From Pseudoalteromonas haloplanktis ATCC 14393 (GTDB taxonomy: Bacteria; Pseudomonadota; Gammaproteobacteria; Enterobacterales; Alteromonadaceae), in assembly GCF_000238355.1 (NCBI RefSeq), contig NZ_AHCA01000012.1, positions 1 to 64,000 of the forward strand: a stretch of DNA of 64,000 nt, in the 5' to 3' direction. Shown here piece after piece: positions 60,763 through 64,000 of the stretch. Within the stretch, counting starts at the first letter, position 1. Every line of letters starts with the position of its first letter. The position numbers and the translations under genes are program-made. The notes under the pieces are model-generated. The model had not been told where the DNA came from and ran no database searches. It saw only the letters and a program-made list of their open reading frames with translations.

Positions 60763-61614
60763 TTAGTTGATGTTTGCAGGTGCACTTTTGTTAGAACTAA
60801 AGAGATTACGATACTGACCCGGTGTTACGCCAAGCCGAGATTTAAAGTGATGATGTAAGTGGCTTTGATCATGAAAGCCACATTCGCTTGCCGTTTGGCT
60901 AACGTTTAAACCATGTTTTAATAATGTTTTTGCCTGCAGAATACGGCGTTGTATTTGATACGCGTGAGGGGTTAAACCATATTGTTTTTTATATTGGCGA
61001 ATAAAATGAAATGGACTCATATGGCTAAGTGCAGCTAGTCGCTCTAGGCTAATTTCTTCACAACAAAAAGCATCAAGGTATTGTTGCGCATGTGCAAGAT
61101 TTGCTTTGGCTTTTAGTTGTTTTAATTGTCGACAGTCTTGTTTAAACGACAGCATTAACTGAGTCATCACACTATAAAATAAGCTTTCTGTGTGCAGTTG
61201 GTTATTACCATTGCTGGTTAAGCCGTTTAATAATTGGTTTAACTGACGGGTTAAAGCTTGATTGTTATAAACTGCGCTATCAAAATACGGCGCGCCACAG
61301 CGAATACCGTTTAGCTCTTGAGAGAGTGCAGAAAATTGCTCTGGGCGAGGGTACATGGCACGATACGCCCAACCCGATTCAGTGGCTGTTTGGCCGTTAT
61401 GAATTTGATCTGCATTGACTAAAATAATGCTATTTTTCGGTGCTATATGGTTACTGCCGCTACGATAAAATTTTTGCGCCCCACAATCAATCAAGCCAAT
61501 GGTATAGCCTTCATGACTATGACGAGAAAAATTTTGACGCGTAAAGCTTGCCTGTAAAGCCTCTAACCCTCCTAATTTTTCATGGTAAAAAAAAGTTGAT
61601 TGTTCATCTTTCAT
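60763..61614 (-). CDS. AraC-family regulator with N-terminal cupin
   Basis: The 283-residue protein has an AraC_binding cupin (about 1-120, with RHSHEGYTIGLIDCG) and a C-terminal two-HTH DNA-binding domain (about 180-280: ISLERLAALSHMSPFHFIRQYKKQYG, then NVSQTASECGFHDQSHLHHHFKSRLGVTPGQYR). AzlCD operons in Pseudomonas and relatives are commonly paired with such a regulator. ATG 61614 is preferred over an in-frame GTG nine bases upstream. Confidence 0.9.
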   Translation of the reverse strand: MKDEQSTFFYHEKLGGLEALQASFTRQNFSRHSHEGYTIGLIDCGAQKFYRSGSNHIAPKNSIILVNADQIHNGQTATESGWAYRAMYPRPEQFSALSQELNGIRCGAPYFDSAVYNNQALTRQLNQLLNGLTSNGNNQLHTESLFYSVMTQLMLSFKQDCRQLKQLKAKANLAHAQQYLDAFCCEEISLERLAALSHMSPFHFIRQYKKQYGLTPHAYQIQRRILQAKTLLKHGLNVSQTASECGFHDQSHLHHHFKSRLGVTPGQYRNLFSSNKSAPANIN

Positions 61615-61796
61615 TCGCACCACTTTTGTTATTTTACATTAATTAAGATTGAGTATATCTAAACTGATATACAAAGCTTGTAAAAAATTGCTCGTTGTTG
61701 GCCGCATAATAAACCGCGGTTCGACGAGTTCAATAGGCGTATAAAGTTGTCTGTGGCATTATTACGTAAGAGACGCATTTAAGGGGAATAATTTCG

Positions 61797-62468
61797 ATGG
61801 ATCAGCAAGTTTTGCAGAAAATTAAAGTATGGGACGGGTTTATCCGCAGTTTTCATTGGTTATTAGTGATTGCTATCGCAACACTCTATTTTAGTGCTGA
61901 AGAAGGCATGATGGAGTTGCACTTTGTCGCTGGGTATTTCACTTTAGCCTTGCTGTTAACTCGGCTTATTTGGGGAGTAGTTGGTAGCCAAACGGCTAAA
62001 TTGAGCGCTCTACTTCATTCACCTATTGCTGCACTAAAATCATTTAAGCAAACAGATAATAAACCTGGGCACGGTGCTGCGGGCAGTTATATGGTGTTAG
62101 CATTTTTTGCTTTATTGCTAACGCAACTGGTTAGTGGTTTGATGACCACTGACGATATTTTAACTGATGGCCCGTTGGTCCAATATGTTTCAAGCCAAGT
62201 GGTTGAGTGGGCAGGCTGGGTGCATCATAAAAACTTTGATCTATTATTCTACGCGATTATTTTGCACGTAGCCGCGATTATTATTTACCGTATCAAAGGT
62301 AAAAAGTTAGTAAAAGCGATGGTTACGGGATATGCAGAGCAAAGTGTTACTAATAGCGATGCAAAGTTAACTAAGTCGCCATGGCTGGCGGTTGTTATTT
62401 TTGTGCTGTTATTGGCAGGTTTAATGATGACGTGGGGCGCAGAGCCTCTCAGTTACTTGTTTAGTTAA
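61797..62468 (+). CDS. cytochrome b561-family membrane protein
   Basis: The 223-residue di-haem cytochrome b has four to five helices. It opens KVWDGFIRSFHWLLVIAI with a haem-ligand His, has more His residues in LHFVAGYF and VHHKNFDLLFYAIILHVAAI, and ends with an additional helix (VVIFVLLLAGLMMTWG). It takes part in membrane electron transfer and is normally paired with a cytochrome c'. That partner is encoded convergently just downstream. Confidence 0.9.
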   Translation: MDQQVLQKIKVWDGFIRSFHWLLVIAIATLYFSAEEGMMELHFVAGYFTLALLLTRLIWGVVGSQTAKLSALLHSPIAALKSFKQTDNKPGHGAAGSYMVLAFFALLLTQLVSGLMTTDDILTDGPLVQYVSSQVVEWAGWVHHKNFDLLFYAIILHVAAIIIYRIKGKKLVKAMVTGYAEQSVTNSDAKLTKSPWLAVVIFVLLLAGLMMTWGAEPLSYLFS

Positions 62469-62490
62469 AGTAAAAGTAAAAGCATATCAA

Positions 62491-62516
62491 AAACGGCGCT
62501 AGTTAAGCGCCGTTTT
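62491..62516. terminator. bidirectional terminator between cytochrome genes
   Basis: AAACGGCGCT/AGCGCCGTTT stem with a 5-base loop between convergent stops. Confidence 0.9.
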
Positions 62517-62537
62517 AGTGTAAAAATCTGCTAGAGA

Positions 62538-62990
62538 TTAATCTTTAAATGAAGAGTGGCAGTCTTTACAGCCTTTAGCCCATGGGCCAAATGCTTTGGC
62601 GATTATTTTTTTATCGCCCGTTTGTGCTGCAACAGCAAGCTCATCAGCGTATTGCTGGAAAGCAGTTGCTTTTTTCATAAAGGTTTCGTTATCACTCCAA
62701 ATAGCAGGGAGCGCTGATGTTTCACCTTTATCTGAATCTGCTACAAATGCTTCCCATGGCATTTTTGATAATGCGGCAGCGTTATTTGCACGGTGTTTAA
62801 AGCGCTCTGCATCAAAAGGCACTTTGCCTTTTAACATGTCGCCCATATCACCAATTTGTACACGGATCATTGAAAACGCAGCTTGGCGATATTCAATTGC
62901 ATCCGATGGTTTTTCAAATGCTGAGTTTGCTGTCGCGCTTAGCGCGAGTGTAGAAAGTGCCGCACCTAAAAATATTTGCTTTAACTTCAT
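62538..62990 (-). CDS. cytochrome c' (class II c-type cytochrome)
   Basis: The 150-residue periplasmic protein has a signal peptide (about 1-21, ending TANS), a four-helix-bundle pattern and the haem site CKDCH at the extreme C-terminus, as in cytochromes c'. RQAAFSMIRVQIGDMGDMLKG is the typical first helix. These proteins bind NO or act in electron transfer with cytochrome b561-type partners such as the adjacent gene. Confidence 0.93.
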   Translation of the reverse strand: MKLKQIFLGAALSTLALSATANSAFEKPSDAIEYRQAAFSMIRVQIGDMGDMLKGKVPFDAERFKHRANNAAALSKMPWEAFVADSDKGETSALPAIWSDNETFMKKATAFQQYADELAVAAQTGDKKIIAKAFGPWAKGCKDCHSSFKD

Positions 62991-63111
62991 TCCTTTTGCC
63001 CCTTGTTAGTAATTCATTGCTTGAATAGCTGCTGTTGTATCTCAGCAGGGTCGATTATTCAAGTTTATTGCGGTTAAACTGAACTGCTATTGAATTTAAT
63101 CACTCAAATCT

Positions 63112-63582
63112 TTAGTCATTGATATCAATATCGGCAAAGATCATCCCGCGGCGCATACTGCGAGTTGCTAAGAATACTTCTCCAAGTAGCGACATAAAGG
63201 CACAAATAAGCAATGCCATCGCGCCTACGAAGCAAATGCCAATAGTAACCCCTAAATTCACAGATTGAATATGCGATAAAAACAGCAGCATAACCACAGC
63301 ACACACAAGCACTGCACTTAATACACTTAAACTAAAAGCAATATGAATACAGCGAGAGCGTTTTAACAATGCTCGAAGTTCAGTGGTCAGGGACGAATTA
63401 AATTCTTCATCGGTGCTGACTTTTAATTTTCGCTCAAGCTGTCTGGCTCGATCAGTGATGCGCGCTAAACGATTGGATAAGACCCCAAGCGTAGCAGCAA
63501 TACCAGTGATTAAAAAAACCGGCGCAACGGCAGTTTGGATCACTTTTGCCATTGTTAATATATTTATTACATCAGAGTTCAT
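63112..63582 (-). CDS. DUF2721 membrane protein
   Basis: The 156-residue protein has three hydrophobic helices (about 15-35, 80-102 and 108-132) and a basic linker after the first (LSNRLARITDRARQLERKL), which is the DUF2721 signature. The function is unknown. The gene stands alone, with an AT-rich region upstream. Confidence 0.85.
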   Translation of the reverse strand: MNSDVINILTMAKVIQTAVAPVFLITGIAATLGVLSNRLARITDRARQLERKLKVSTDEEFNSSLTTELRALLKRSRCIHIAFSLSVLSAVLVCAVVMLLFLSHIQSVNLGVTIGICFVGAMALLICAFMSLLGEVFLATRSMRRGMIFADIDIND

Positions 63583-63623
63583 TGTTTCTCTTTTAGGTTA
63601 AAGGTGCGTATTGGTTACGTTTA

Positions 63624-63680
63624 TTTACAATGGTTTACATTTTATGGATTTTAAATTTAATGTTTGTTTACAATGGTTTA
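63624..63680. repeat. 14-bp direct repeat
   Basis: TTTACAATGGTTTA occurs at 63624-63637 and again at 63667-63680, in the gap between the DUF2721 gene and the exported-protein gene. The meaning is not known; it could be a regulator site or a chance AT-rich repeat. Confidence 0.55.
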
Positions 63681-63829
63681 TAGCTTTTTTTTAGAGTTTC
63701 CGCTCGACTTTGTAATTAATATGTAATCGAGTTGTTGTTATTTTTGGTTGTGAAGCCCTATATTAGTTCGGCACTATTTTAGGATCACTAAGTAAGTACA
63801 ATAATATATAACATATCCCAGGGGAAACT

Positions 63830-64000
63830 ATGTCTAATAATTTAATAAAAAGAACAGCAGTTGCAACTGCTGTCACCAGTGTTTTAATTACTTCATTTGC
63901 GAGTGCAAGCTCATTAGCAACTTCTGTAAACTTAAAAAATTATAGCTCAGAGATTACTAAAATCGAGCAGGCAGATGTAAAAGAACAACAACCTTCTGCT
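63830..64000 (+). CDS. exported protein, N-terminal part only
   Basis: ATG 63830 has GGGGAAA just upstream and opens a frame running off the window after 57 codons. A signal peptide is evident (NNLIKRTAVATAVTSVLITS, cleavage near ASA at about 27), followed by an Ala/Glu/Lys-rich start of mature protein (VNLKNYSSEITKIEQADVKE). This resembles the propeptide start of secreted proteases of marine gammaproteobacteria, but the part seen cannot identify the family. Confidence 0.75.
   Translation, partial: MSNNLIKRTAVATAVTSVLITSFASASSLATSVNLKNYSSEITKIEQADVKEQQPSA

Overview
The window reads as a chromosomal segment of a marine gammaproteobacterium of the Pseudoalteromonas type. The evidence is the AT-rich base composition, the ubiE-ubiJ-ubiB-tatABC-tatD order, an EF-G paralogue standing alone outside the str operon, a GlyGly-CTERM nuclease of the ExeM/NucH type, and YqhD, YafV and YbdL homologues close to those of enterobacteria. 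This assignment is inferred from gene content only. Most of the window is ordinary core chromosome with small accessory inserts. I see no rRNA, CRISPR array, prophage or intact insertion sequence.

Layout. 1-800: a heptamer tandem repeat and decayed transposase fragments. 805-2530: the GTPase gene ylqF, followed by two tandem non-coding copies that I read on the minus strand as a pair of Fur-controlled small RNAs of the RyhB type. Each copy has a TTGACA-17-GATAAT promoter, two Fur-box-like sites, the RyhB seed word ACATTGCTCA in an unchanged block, and a U-rich terminator. The first terminator is shared, back to back, with ylqF. 2531-12765, minus strand: a transglutaminase-like membrane protein, then HlyD adaptor, ABC ATPase, FtsX-type permease, NtrC-type regulator and histidine kinase. 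This run has a sigma-54 promoter candidate and an upstream palindrome placed like an activator site. 13061-15490: a chemoreceptor and a periplasmic binding protein. 15693-22404: a porin, the tripartite tricarboxylate transporter tctCBA and a CitA/CitB-type two-component pair. 22602-24686: a second-type elongation factor G. 24883-25530: a structured leader before a small membrane protein. 25611-28352: a secreted nuclease. 28493-37135, minus strand: ubiE-ubiJ-ubiB-tatA-tatB-tatC-(unknown)-tatD-diguanylate cyclase-hemB. 37238-42018: a degenerate GGDEF protein, a DUF885 lipoprotein and an FMN glutamate-synthase-like protein.

42068-49789 holds most of the methionine salvage pathway (mtnK, mtnA, mtnB, mtnC, mtnD, a YbdL aminotransferase and a YafV omega-amidase). 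Both divergent promoter regions carry tandem MetJ-box-like octamers. A RelA/SpoT-domain synthetase and a gamma-glutamylcyclotransferase-like gene sit inside this cluster. 49815-51640: an acetyltransferase, a patch of tRNA-derived repeats including a perfect 22-bp-arm inverted repeat, tRNA-Ser(GCT), tRNA-Ser(TGA), and a 46-codon basic small protein. 51947-63582: a frameshifted lipid kinase, a DMT exporter with a divergent MocR regulator and an operator-like repeat, a YggN-like protein, glutathione peroxidase, LysR/YqhD, AzlCD with an AraC regulator, cytochrome b561 and cytochrome c', and a DUF2721 protein. The window ends inside the signal-peptide region of an exported protein.

The most interesting observation is the tandem RyhB-like pair. 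The sigma-54/ABC operon, the MetJ-box pair, the tRNA-Ser-derived inverted repeat and the RelA/SpoT insertion follow. All functional assignments come from reading motifs by eye; no database search was run.
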